Shown here: positions 36,601-43,891 of the stretch, one piece after another | Layout: each line of letters starts with the position of its first letter | Position numbering within the stretch: the first letter of the stretch is position 1 | NCBI RefSeq assembly: GCF_900148835.1 | Contig: NZ_FRYK01000001.1 | Span: 992,001-1,056,000, forward strand | Reading direction: 5' to 3' | DNA length: 64,000 bases | Source: Flavobacterium cucumis | Lineage (GTDB): Bacteria; Bacteroidota; Bacteroidia; Flavobacteriales; Flavobacteriaceae | The notes under the pieces: model-generated | Seen by the model: the letters and a program-made list of their open reading frames with translations, nothing else | Told to the model about the DNA's origin: nothing | Databases searched by the model: none | Made by a program: the position numbers and the translations under genes

Positions 36601-37545
36601 TTGAAAGTCTACAATTCCATATCTGCATTTCATTCTTTAACGAAAACGGTTATTACCTTAGGAACTTTTGATGGGGTTCATGTGGGACATCAATCTATCA
36701 TTGAAAAGTTAAAGGCTTGCTCTTTTGGTTGTAATTATGAAAGCGTAGTGTTGACCTTTTTTCCTCACCCACGAATGGTTTTACAACAAGACGTCTCAAT
36801 TCAACTATTGAATACGATAGATGAAAAAGCGCTATTGTTAGATAGATTTGGGGTCGATAATCTTATTGTTCATCCATTTGACGAAGCTTTTTCTAATTTG
36901 TCTGCTGAGGAATTTGTGAGACAAATTTTAGTAGATAAGTTAAATGTTTACAAGATCATCATTGGATATGATCATCGTTTTGGAAAAAACAGAACAGCTG
37001 ATATTAACGATTTGGTTTTATTTGGAAAAAAATATGGCTTTGAAGTAGAACAAATTGGAGCTCACGAAATAGATGAAATAGCAATTAGTTCCACTAAAAT
37101 ACGAAGTGCTTTAAGCGATGGAAATATCACTTTAGCGAATCAGTTTTTGGGGTATGCTTACTTTATTTCTGGAGAAGTAATTGAAGGAAAAAAGATTGGG
37201 AGAACTATTGGGTTTCCAACGGCTAATATTCAAATAAGTGAAGATTATAAGCTACTGCCCAAAAAAGGAGTCTATGTTGTAGCTGCTAAAATCAAAAGTA
37301 CTTTGTTTTTTGGTATGATGAATATTGGGACTAATCCAACAGTTGGGATAAATGAACAGTCAATTGAGGTGCATTTTTTTGATTTCAATAGTGATATATA
37401 CAAAGAGCGTTTAGAAATCTCAATTTTAGAATATGTAAGAGGAGAACAAAAATTTGAGTCACTCGAACTTTTACAACAACAGTTGGAAAAAGACAAGGTG
37501 TTTTCGCTTGAATTTATTAGGAGCAATGAGTCAAATTTTATTTAA
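36601..37545 (+). CDS. ribF: Bifunctional riboflavin kinase / FAD synthetase
   Basis: The 314-residue enzyme converts riboflavin to FMN and FAD. The N-terminal nucleotidyltransferase domain has TLGTFDGVHVGHQSII, LTFFPHPR and IIGYDHRFGKNR; the SSTKIRSAL segment precedes the C-terminal flavokinase domain with GEVIEGKKIGRTIGFPTANI, PKKGVYVV and NIGTNPTVG. The start is TTG at 36601 (MKVYNSISAF), which matches family N-termini; reading further upstream would run into the preceding terminator and promoter. A TTG start suggests low translation. The last 20 bases overlap the gamma-carboxylase-like gene, so the two are translationally linked. Confidence 0.93.
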   Translation: MKVYNSISAFHSLTKTVITLGTFDGVHVGHQSIIEKLKACSFGCNYESVVLTFFPHPRMVLQQDVSIQLLNTIDEKALLLDRFGVDNLIVHPFDEAFSNLSAEEFVRQILVDKLNVYKIIIGYDHRFGKNRTADINDLVLFGKKYGFEVEQIGAHEIDEIAISSTKIRSALSDGNITLANQFLGYAYFISGEVIEGKKIGRTIGFPTANIQISEDYKLLPKKGVYVVAAKIKSTLFFGMMNIGTNPTVGINEQSIEVHFFDFNSDIYKERLEISILEYVRGEQKFESLELLQQQLEKDKVFSLEFIRSNESNFI

Positions 37546-38827
37546 AAGAATCGATAATAGTCCATTAATAATTTTTCGAATTTTTTTTGGATTTCTTGTT
37601 GCATGTGAAAGTTTTGGAGCCATTTTCACGGGTTGGGTTAAGCGTGTTTTTATAGATCCTCAGTTTACGTTTTCTTTTATAGGTTTGGAGTGGTTACAAC
37701 CATTGCCGGGATTAGGGATGTATTTGTATTTTGTGTTAATGGGTTTTCTGGGGATTTCAATAATGCTGGGTTATCGTTATAGATTTGCAATTATTTCTTA
37801 TACTTTGCTTTGGGCTGGGGTTTATTTTATGCAAAAATCATCCTATAATAATCATTATTATTTGTTATTGATTATTAGTTTTTATATGATTTTTCTCCCT
37901 GCAAATCAATACCAGTCTCTTGATGTTAAGCAAAAAAGAGTTCAAGAAAGTTATTCTATGCCTAAATGGATAAGTTTGCTCTTTATTTTCCAGATTGGAA
38001 TAGTTTATTTGTTTGCGGCTTTAGCAAAACTGTATCCAGATTGGCTCAACGGTAGTTTTACAAAGAACCTGCTATTGGGAACTACAACAAATCCTTTTTT
38101 TATAGAAATTTTTTCTCAAAAATGGTTTTATCTTTTTATAGCTTATGCTGGAATTTTTTTCGATTTGCTTATAGTTCCGCTTCTATTGTTTAAAAAGACA
38201 AGAACTTTGGCTTTATTAGTTTCTTTGATTTTTCATTTGTTTAATGCTGTTTTTTTGCAGATAGGCATCTTTCCATTTTTTGCATTAAGTTTTGCACTTT
38301 TCTTTTACGATTCTAGTAGCGTAAAACAACTTTTTTTTAAGAGAAAACCAACAGAAGAAATGTTTTCTGAGTTTAGCGTTTTAAATTCTAGAATTTTGGT
38401 CTACACTATATTTATTCCATTTTTGTTTGTTCAGCTACTATTTCCTTTGCGACATTATTTAATTGATGGTGATGTGCTTTGGACAGAAGAAGGACATCGA
38501 TTAAGCTGGAGAATGATGCTAAGAGAACGTAATGGTTATATTATAATTAAAATAAAAGATGCAGTTACAGGGAAAGATGCAGTGTATAATTATCATAAGA
38601 ATTTGACTCAAAAGCAAATCAATAATTTAGCTACAAAACCCGATTTTATTTGGCAATATTGTCAGCGAATAAAAAAAGAGTACGAGAATCAACAAATTAG
38701 TATTTTTATTGATTGTAAGAACAGTATTAATCGTGGTGAGTATAAAACGCTTATCGATCCCAAACAAGATTTTGTTACTGCAGAGTGGGATTATTTTTGG
38801 CACAACAAATGGATTGTTCTTCACTAA
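37526..38827 (+). CDS. HTTM / vitamin K-dependent gamma-carboxylase-like membrane protein
   Basis: From ATG 37526, preceded by AGGAG at 37519-37523, the protein has 433 residues. It resembles the HTTM domain of vitamin K-dependent gamma-glutamyl carboxylase: N-terminal FRIFFGFLVACESFG, several transmembrane helices, AALAKLYPDWLNGS, GIFFDLLIVPLLLF, SLIFHLFNAVFLQIGIFPFFAL, and the C-terminal LLFPLRHYLIDGDVLWTEEGHRLSWRMMLR. Lys168 in AKLYPDW aligns with the Lys proposed as active-site base in the human enzyme (VKKLDADW). The eukaryotic enzyme carboxylates Glu in secreted proteins using reduced vitamin K; flavobacteria have menaquinone. The bacterial substrate is unknown. The neighbouring lipoprotein gene is downstream on the same strand but has its own promoter. 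Confidence 0.85.
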   Translation: MSQILFKRIDNSPLIIFRIFFGFLVACESFGAIFTGWVKRVFIDPQFTFSFIGLEWLQPLPGLGMYLYFVLMGFLGISIMLGYRYRFAIISYTLLWAGVYFMQKSSYNNHYYLLLIISFYMIFLPANQYQSLDVKQKRVQESYSMPKWISLLFIFQIGIVYLFAALAKLYPDWLNGSFTKNLLLGTTTNPFFIEIFSQKWFYLFIAYAGIFFDLLIVPLLLFKKTRTLALLVSLIFHLFNAVFLQIGIFPFFALSFALFFYDSSSVKQLFFKRKPTEEMFSEFSVLNSRILVYTIFIPFLFVQLLFPLRHYLIDGDVLWTEEGHRLSWRMMLRERNGYIIIKIKDAVTGKDAVYNYHKNLTQKQINNLATKPDFIWQYCQRIKKEYENQQISIFIDCKNSINRGEYKTLIDPKQDFVTAEWDYFWHNKWIVLH

Positions 38828-38911
38828 TTTTGAGGATCATCAAATTTGAAAGTTGATGGCTTTTGTTAAGAATGGAAATGTTAATCTTTTTTTTCAAATG
38901 ATTTAAAGTTT

Positions 38912-38919
38912 TATATTTG
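38912..38919 (+). promoter_or_regulatory. -7 box of the duplicated-motif lipoprotein gene
   Basis: TATATTTG, 22 bases before ATG 38942. It lies 85 bases after the carboxylase-like stop codon. Confidence 0.5.
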
Positions 38920-38941
38920 AAACTATTAAAGTGAATGTTAT

Positions 38942-39448
38942 ATGAAAAAGAAAATTATATTAGTTAGTGTGTTTGCTTGTTTTGTTTTTATTTCTTGTAA
39001 GAAAGAAGAAGTTAAAGATTTAAAAGATGTAGAAACTAAAGCAACCTCTTTCTCAGGGGAAGATTGGTTGAAGCAAAGAGTTGGTAATCAAGTTCAGATG
39101 CAGCCAGTTCAGCAATCTACTCAGTCGGGGCAATCTATCAGCGCAGTTCCGCAAAAAACTCCAGCAGGTATTAATCCGCCGCATGGCCAGCCTAATCATC
39201 GTTGCGATATTCCTGTAGGAGCACCTTTAAATTCAACTCCAACCCCAAAAGTTCAAAGTAATCCTCAGCCAGTGACCAAGCCTGTTCAAGTTTCTCAACC
39301 TGCACAATTGACATCGCAACCTACGCAACAAAAAGCAACATCAGTTACTAATGCAACTGTTGTTACCGCTCCAGGTATGAATCCACCACATGGGCAGGAA
39401 GGTCATCGATGTGACATTGCTGTAGGAGCGCCACTGCCAAAATCTTAA
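38942..39448 (+). CDS. Lipoprotein with duplicated NPPHGQ-HRCDI-VGAPL motif
   Basis: This 168-residue protein has a lipobox (FVFISC) with KKEE after the Cys, so it is likely a lipoprotein, perhaps surface-exposed. After a short FSGEDWLKQRV segment come two near-identical 21-residue motifs, at residues 76-96 (GINPPHGQ...HRCDIPVGAPL) and 145-165 (GMNPPHGQ...HRCDIAVGAPL). They are joined by a Gln/Pro/Thr-rich, apparently unstructured linker. Each motif keeps two His and one Cys. Similar NPPHGQ/HRCDI sequences occur in many Flavobacteriaceae proteins, but I know no function. The gene ends 19 bases from the converging FtsX-like gene. Confidence 0.75.
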   Translation: MKKKIILVSVFACFVFISCKKEEVKDLKDVETKATSFSGEDWLKQRVGNQVQMQPVQQSTQSGQSISAVPQKTPAGINPPHGQPNHRCDIPVGAPLNSTPTPKVQSNPQPVTKPVQVSQPAQLTSQPTQQKATSVTNATVVTAPGMNPPHGQEGHRCDIAVGAPLPKS

Positions 39449-39467
39449 ATTTAAATAATTTTAAGGT

Positions 39468-40673
39468 TTAAGTCTGGTTGAGTAGGTTTTTTGTAACGGT
39501 ACCAGAGGCAATCCATGAAGACATAATTCCAAGGATTATAATTGTTGCAACAACGGTTAGTATGTTGTTCCATTCGAATAAAACAGGATAGGGCATAGTG
39601 GTTGTAATCATGATTATTGAGAACTCCTGTTGAATAACAACAATAAATATTGCTAAAGCCAGTCCTATAGTTAATCCGGAGAGCGTGATAATGATTCCTT
39701 GTAAGAAGAAAATATTTCGGATAGCGTTTTTATTTACACCAATATTGTTTAATGTTTTTAGATTGTCTTTTTTATCGATTATTATCATTACAATAGCTCC
39801 AGCTAAACAAAATAGTGTTAATATGACAACTAACGTACTAAAAAGATAAATAAATAGATTTTCGGATTGCAACATTTTATAGAGCGAATCGTTTAGTTGG
39901 GCTCTATTTTTTATTTTAATATTGTTTCCAAATATAGTTTTTAAATCATTCCTAACTTCTTTTTCGTTGAAGTTAGGGGTGGTTTTAATTTCTAAATTAG
40001 TGTATTGATTTGTTTTTAATCCTAGTAAATTTTGAGCCATTAGGATATCGCAAAATACATACTTACCATCATATGCTTCATTGATTGTGTATATGCCTAC
40101 AGGAAACAAAGCAGCTTTATTAAATGCTTCATTTGGGTTTTGAATGTCTCCCCTGCCTGGTTTTGGTGCATAAACTTCCAATGCGTTTGTATAATCAAAA
40201 AGGCCTAAAGCTAGTTTTCTGCTGATTTCGGAACCTACAACTACATTAGGTGAGTTGGATTCAAACCAGTTTCCTGCATACAAGTGTTTTTTGAAATCAT
40301 TTACTTTTGTGTATTTTTTATCTACTCCTTTAATGTGGGCAACAATTTCTTTGTTGTTGTATAAAAAATAAACACGTTCCTCAACTATTTTACTGTAATG
40401 TAAAATGTTTTTATTGGATCGTAGAAGTTCTTCTTGTTTTGGTGAAATGGTAAAGAATTTGCCTGTTACAGTTTCTAATCTAAGATCTGGATCTGTGGTG
40501 TTTGCGAAATTTAAAGTAAACTCTTTTAGTCCGCTGAAAACAGAAAGAAAAACAAAAAGAGCCATGGTACTAGCTATAATCCCCATGGAAGCTATACCGG
40601 TAATGATATTTATAGCTTTGTTCTTACTAAAGCTAATAGTGTATCTTTTGGCTATGTAAAAAGGAATATTCAA
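39468..40673 (-). CDS. ABC transporter permease, FtsX/LolC-LolE-like
   Basis: This 401-residue protein has one N-terminal transmembrane helix (INIITGIASMGIIASTMALFVFLSVFSG), a large periplasmic domain of about 230 residues and three C-terminal helices beginning NLFIYLFSTLVVILTLFCLAG. This is the MacB/LolE permease layout with an FtsX domain. The opening MNIPFYIAKRYTISFSKNKAINIITGIA is typical of the LolC/LolE family of lipoprotein-releasing permeases, which move lipoproteins from the inner membrane. The ATP-binding partner is not in the window. It starts one base after the rbfA stop on the same strand, indicating coupled translation. Confidence 0.88.
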   Translation of the reverse strand: MNIPFYIAKRYTISFSKNKAINIITGIASMGIIASTMALFVFLSVFSGLKEFTLNFANTTDPDLRLETVTGKFFTISPKQEELLRSNKNILHYSKIVEERVYFLYNNKEIVAHIKGVDKKYTKVNDFKKHLYAGNWFESNSPNVVVGSEISRKLALGLFDYTNALEVYAPKPGRGDIQNPNEAFNKAALFPVGIYTINEAYDGKYVFCDILMAQNLLGLKTNQYTNLEIKTTPNFNEKEVRNDLKTIFGNNIKIKNRAQLNDSLYKMLQSENLFIYLFSTLVVILTLFCLAGAIVMIIIDKKDNLKTLNNIGVNKNAIRNIFFLQGIIITLSGLTIGLALAIFIVVIQQEFSIIMITTTMPYPVLFEWNNILTVVATIIILGIMSSWIASGTVTKNLLNQT

Positions 40674-40674
40674 A

Positions 40675-41067
40675 TTATGATTTCTTTCTCTTTTCTAGTA
40701 AATCAGGATTTTCTATTGGATTTTCATCTCCTGTTAAAGCTTTGTCTATTTTTTCGATATAGTCCAAACTATCGTCAATATAGAAAATTAAGTTAGGAAC
40801 TTTTCGCAATTGATTTTTTACTCGTTGAGCTAAATCATGTTTGATAAGTGGTGCGTTACTTTTGATAGCCGCTAGTATTTCTCCCGCTTTATCTGTTGGA
40901 AATATACTCAGATGTACTTTTGCAATTGATAAATCAGTAGTGACATTTACTTTTGATACAGAAATAACAAGATTGTTAATGTTGTTTTTGCGAATCTCAC
41001 CTTGTAAAATCGACACTAAATCGTTCTGTAAAAGCGCTCCTATTTTTTTTTGTCTATTCGTTTCCAT
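40675..41067 (-). CDS. rbfA: Ribosome-binding factor A
   Basis: This 130-residue KH-like protein assists late maturation of the 16S rRNA 5' end in the 30S subunit. Typical features are the start METNRQKKIGALLQNDLVSILQ, the central beta region VISVSKVNVTTDLSIAKVHLSIFP, LIKHDLAQRVKNQLRKVPNLIFYIDDSLDYIEKID and a basic tail. It is the first gene of a two-gene unit with the FtsX/LolE-like permease, an order common in Bacteroidetes. Confidence 0.93.
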   Translation of the reverse strand: METNRQKKIGALLQNDLVSILQGEIRKNNINNLVISVSKVNVTTDLSIAKVHLSIFPTDKAGEILAAIKSNAPLIKHDLAQRVKNQLRKVPNLIFYIDDSLDYIEKIDKALTGDENPIENPDLLEKRKKS

Positions 41068-41148
41068 ATTGCAAAAATACGTTTTTTTTTGTAGTTAAGT
41101 TAATTTGTTATTTTTCCTTTTTTTGGTGAGCATTTTTATTAAAACGCT

Positions 41149-41156
41149 TAAATTTG
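41149..41156 (+). promoter_or_regulatory. -7 box of mce
   Basis: TAAATTTG with a TTG at 41123-41125 (23-base spacer, slightly long). The ATG is at 41183. Confidence 0.45.
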
Positions 41157-41182
41157 TTTTTGTGTTAAACAATATTAAAGTT

Positions 41183-41584
41183 ATGAGAAAAATTGAGCAT
41201 ATCGGAATAGCGGTTAAAAGTTTAGAGGATTCAAATAAACTTTTTGAAAAAATATTTGGACAGCCAGCTTATAAACAGGAGGAAGTAGAGAGCGAAGGGG
41301 TAAAGACTTCTTTTTTTATGAATGGCCCTAATAAAATTGAGCTTCTTGAGGCTACTAATTTAGATAGTCCTATAGCTAAATTTCTAGAAAGAAGAGGCGA
41401 AGGAATCCATCATATTGCTTTTGACGTAAATGATATTGAAGAGGAAGTGGTTAGACTTAAAAAGGAAGGTTTTACTATGCTGAATGAAACGCCAAAGAAA
41501 GGAGCTGATAATAAATGGGTTGTGTTTCTTCACCCGAAAGAAACAAATGGTGTTTTGATTGAACTTTGTCAGGAAATCAAATAA
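41183..41584 (+). CDS. mce: Methylmalonyl-CoA epimerase
   Basis: This 133-residue glyoxalase-fold (VOC) protein interconverts (R)- and (S)-methylmalonyl-CoA in propionate and branched-chain amino-acid metabolism. It matches the family from the start (KIEHIGIAVKSLEDSNKLFEKIFG) through IELLEATNLDSPIAKFLERRGEGIHHIAFDVNDIE to GVLIELCQE. Metal ligands are His in IEHIGIAV, Glu/Gln regions, His in IHHIAF and Glu in LIELCQ. Readings upstream of ATG 41183 were rejected because the promoter lies within them. Mutase genes are not in the window. A tRNA follows on the same strand 58 bases later. Confidence 0.93.
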   Translation: MRKIEHIGIAVKSLEDSNKLFEKIFGQPAYKQEEVESEGVKTSFFMNGPNKIELLEATNLDSPIAKFLERRGEGIHHIAFDVNDIEEEVVRLKKEGFTMLNETPKKGADNKWVVFLHPKETNGVLIELCQEIK

Positions 41585-41641
41585 AATTTAAAAAAGATTT
41601 GTTTGTGATAAAAATTAATGTTAATATTGCACACCCAATTC

Positions 41642-41715
41642 GGTCCTATAGCTCAGTTGGTTAGAGCACCTGACTCATAATCAGGTGGTCCCTGGTTCGA
41701 GCCCAGGTGGGACCA
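41642..41715 (+). tRNA. tRNA with CAU anticodon (tRNA-Met, or tRNA-Ile2)
   Basis: The 74-nt cloverleaf has acceptor stem GGTCCTA/TGGGACC with discriminator A, D-arm GCTCAGTTGGTTAGAGC, anticodon stem-loop CCTGA-CTCATAA-TCAGG with anticodon CAU, and T-arm CCTGGTTCGAGCCCAGG. CCA is not encoded. The first acceptor base pair is G-C, so it is not an initiator tRNA (which has a mismatch there). Elongator tRNA-Met and the lysidine-modified tRNA-Ile2 both carry CAU, and sequence alone does not decide between them here. Confidence 0.93.
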
Positions 41716-41889
41716 CTTTATTCTAGGAATTATTTCGACATTTTGTCAATATATAACAATACAAAAGCAAATTAAATTAAGTATACGAGTTTGAGTTTTC
41801 TTTTTTAAGTGCTTGTCTTTAAGTGTTAACTTATTATTAAGTTTTTGTTTTGTTGTTGAAAAATAAAACACAAACGATACTTTTGCCCC

Positions 41890-42102
41890 ATGGAAATTGT
41901 TTTTAGAAAAAACGCAACTATTTTAGTTGTTTTACTTAGTACTCAATGTGTTTTCCCTGCTAGGGTTCCACCACCACCACCTACTCCTGGTCCCGTTGGG
42001 TTATCTGTTGATGGAGGCATTTTCTTTTTGTTGTTCTTTGCAATTTTGTCAGGATTTTATTTAACTAAAAGATATATATCTAATAAAAAAAGCTCTTTAT
42101 AA
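41890..42102 (+). CDS. Small protein with PID-CTERM-like sorting signal
   Basis: This 70-residue protein consists of an N-terminal hydrophobic signal (ATILVVLLSTQCVFPA), a proline run (RVPPPPPTPGPVG), the short motif LSVDGGI, one hydrophobic helix (FFLLFFAILSGFYL) and a basic tail (KRYISNKKSSL). That order, motif then helix then basic tail, is the layout of PID-CTERM proteins (consensus around PIDGG) in Bacteroidetes, thought to be processed by an exosortase-like enzyme. Here the motif reads SVDGG. The stop codon lies in the loop of a terminator. It has no other gene in its unit. Confidence 0.65.
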   Translation: MEIVFRKNATILVVLLSTQCVFPARVPPPPPTPGPVGLSVDGGIFFLLFFAILSGFYLTKRYISNKKSSL

Positions 42103-42112
42103 GAGCTTTTTT
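42085..42112. terminator. Bidirectional terminator overlapping a stop codon
   Basis: AGCTCTT (42091-42097), loop TAT, AAGAGCT (42101-42107) with an A run before and a T run after. The TAA of the small protein (42100-42102) is at the loop edge, and the ribE stop at 42112 is directly beyond the stem. Confidence 0.85.
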
Positions 42113-42702
42113 TATTTTCTTAATTCGTTTAGTCGACTCACGTATTTCCCAATAACATCAAATTCTAAATTAACGATTGACCCTTTTTTGAAAGTGTTAA
42201 AGTTGTTGTGTTCAAAAGTGTATGGAATAATGGCTACACTAAAAACATTTAAACCTGAATTTACTACGGTAAGACTTGTTCCATCCACAGTTATTGAGCC
42301 CTTTTCAATTGTTATGTTATTCAATGAAGCATCATATTCAAAAGTAAAAACCCAGCTTCCATTGGCTTCTTTAATATTGGTGCAGGTTCCAATTTGATCT
42401 ACATGCCCTTGAACAATGTGTCCGTCTAGTCTGTCTCCGAGTTTCATGGCGCGCTCTAAATTTACTATATCTCCAACTTTCCAAGTCTCGATAGAAGTTT
42501 TGTCCCTGGTTTCTTTAATGGCGGTTACAGTGTAATTTTTGTTTTCAATTTTCACTACTGTCAAACAAATTCCGTTATGTGCTACACTTTGGTCAATTTT
42601 TAGTTCGTGTGTGATTTCAGACTCAATAGTGACATGAAGGTTTTCTTGATCTTTTTCAATTTCTTTTATTATTCCGAGGGTTTCTATAATTCCGGTAAAC
42701 AT
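42112..42702 (-). CDS. ribE: Riboflavin synthase, alpha subunit type
   Basis: The 196-residue enzyme dismutates two molecules of 6,7-dimethyl-8-ribityllumazine to riboflavin. It contains the two tandem lumazine-binding domains: MFTGIIETLG...SVAHNGICLTVV (residues about 1-90) and GHIVQGHVDQIGTC...ITVDGTSLTVV (about 95-190). The start at ATG 42700-42702 is fixed by the conserved MFTGIIE; an upstream extension runs through the promoter region. No FMN riboswitch is visible in the short leader. It is divergent from pdxA. RibF, the next flavin enzyme, is 5 kb away on the other strand. Confidence 0.95.
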   Translation of the reverse strand: MFTGIIETLGIIKEIEKDQENLHVTIESEITHELKIDQSVAHNGICLTVVKIENKNYTVTAIKETRDKTSIETWKVGDIVNLERAMKLGDRLDGHIVQGHVDQIGTCTNIKEANGSWVFTFEYDASLNNITIEKGSITVDGTSLTVVNSGLNVFSVAIIPYTFEHNNFNTFKKGSIVNLEFDVIGKYVSRLNELRK

Positions 42703-42719
42703 AACTGATTTAATTTTAC

Positions 42720-42740
42720 TAAATTTGCACATCAAAAGTA
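42720..42740. promoter_or_regulatory. Overlapping divergent -7 boxes of pdxA and ribE
   Basis: TAAATTTG (plus, 42720-42727) serves pdxA starting at 42761; TACTTTTG (minus, 42733-42740) serves ribE starting at 42702. Only five bases separate the two boxes and they face opposite ways, so polymerase binding may be mutually exclusive. Confidence 0.45.
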
Positions 42741-42760
42741 AGCAATAAATCACATTTCTC

Positions 42761-43810
42761 ATGGTTAAAAAAGCAGAAAATATAATTGTAGGAATTTCAA
42801 TTGGAGATTTAAATGGTATTGGAAGCGAGGTAATTTTAAAAACATTTGAAGATAATCGAATGTTGGAATTGTGTACGCCAGTAATTTTTGCGAATGCTAA
42901 GATTGTTTCTTTTCTAAGAAGGGAATTGAATTTAGAGATTGCTATTCATGGGATTGATAAATTAGAGCAATTGGTGATTGGAAAAATCAATGTTCTTAAT
43001 GTGTGGCGAGAAGGGGTGAACTTAGAATTTGGAAAAAACGATGATGTTGTTGGGGATTATGCTATAAAGTCTTTTGTAGCAGCAACAAAAGCATTGAAAG
43101 AAGGTTTTGTGGATGTTTTAGTAACAGCTCCTATTAATAAGTATAATATTCAATCAGAGGAGTTTAAATTTCCGGGTCATACCGATTATTTAGATAAAGA
43201 GTTAGAGGGAGATGCTTTAATGTTAATGGTTCATGATGATTTACGTGTAGGTTTATTAACTGATCATGTTCCGGTGAATGAAGTGTCGAAACATTTGAAT
43301 GAAAAATTAATTTCCAGTAAAATTAAAACGATTATTCAAACACTAAAACAAGATTTTGAAATCGAGAAGCCAAAAGTTGCTGTTCTGGGGTTGAATCCGC
43401 ATTCGGGTGATAATGGTGTAATTGGTCAAGAGGAAGAAAAAATTATTAAACCTGCTTTGAAAAAATTATTTGAAGCTGGGAATATGGTTTTCGGGCCTTT
43501 TTCGGCTGATGGTTTTTTTGGTTCAGCACAATATGAGAAATATGATGCGGTAATTGCAATGTATCACGATCAGGGGTTGATTCCTTTTAAAACATTGTCT
43601 TTTGGGAATGGTGTGAATTATACCGCAGGATTAAATAAAATTAGAACATCTCCTGACCATGGCACTGCTTATGAAATTGCAGGAAAGGGATTAGCTAATC
43701 ACGAGTCGTTTAAAGAAGCTGTTTATTTAGCAATTGATGTTTTTAATAAAAGAAATGACTATCAAGAGCTTATTAAAAACCCTTTGAAAACAAAAGAAAA
43801 GCAGTTATAA
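42761..43810 (+). CDS. pdxA: 4-hydroxythreonine-4-phosphate dehydrogenase
   Basis: This 349-residue NAD-dependent enzyme acts in the DXP-dependent synthesis of pyridoxal phosphate. Family motifs are ISIGDLNGIGSEVILKTF at the start, VTAPINKYNIQSEEFKFPGHTDYLDKE (substrate and metal His), LLTDHVPVNEVSKHL, GLNPHSGDNGVIGQEEEKII, GPFSADGFFG and MYHDQGLIPFK plus RTSPDHGTAYEIAGKG. Length is slightly above average. It is divergent from ribE, and 81 bases separate it from the DUF177 gene, which has its own promoter. Confidence 0.96.
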   Translation: MVKKAENIIVGISIGDLNGIGSEVILKTFEDNRMLELCTPVIFANAKIVSFLRRELNLEIAIHGIDKLEQLVIGKINVLNVWREGVNLEFGKNDDVVGDYAIKSFVAATKALKEGFVDVLVTAPINKYNIQSEEFKFPGHTDYLDKELEGDALMLMVHDDLRVGLLTDHVPVNEVSKHLNEKLISSKIKTIIQTLKQDFEIEKPKVAVLGLNPHSGDNGVIGQEEEKIIKPALKKLFEAGNMVFGPFSADGFFGSAQYEKYDAVIAMYHDQGLIPFKTLSFGNGVNYTAGLNKIRTSPDHGTAYEIAGKGLANHESFKEAVYLAIDVFNKRNDYQELIKNPLKTKEKQL

Positions 43811-43832
43811 ACAAAAAAATGTTTACAACTAG

Positions 43833-43861
43833 TTTGAATTTATAAATATTTTATATCTTTG
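43833..43861 (+). promoter_or_regulatory. Promoter of the DUF177-rpmF unit
   Basis: TTTG at 43833-43836, a 17-base spacer and TATCTTTG at 43854-43861; ATG 43892 is about 25 bases after the expected transcription start. A strong match to the consensus. Confidence 0.7.
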
Positions 43862-43891
43862 CACACCTTTTAAAAAGGTAAAACTGTTGTT

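Noticed and set aside
37526..39448. Claim that the NPPHGQ lipoprotein is the carboxylase substrate
   Set aside because: The repeated units contain almost no Glu, and the lipoprotein gene has its own promoter, so adjacency alone does not support it.
42703..42760. Possible FMN riboswitch before ribE
   Set aside because: The spacer between ribE and pdxA is only 58 bases, too short for the conserved RFN element, and it is occupied by two promoter boxes.
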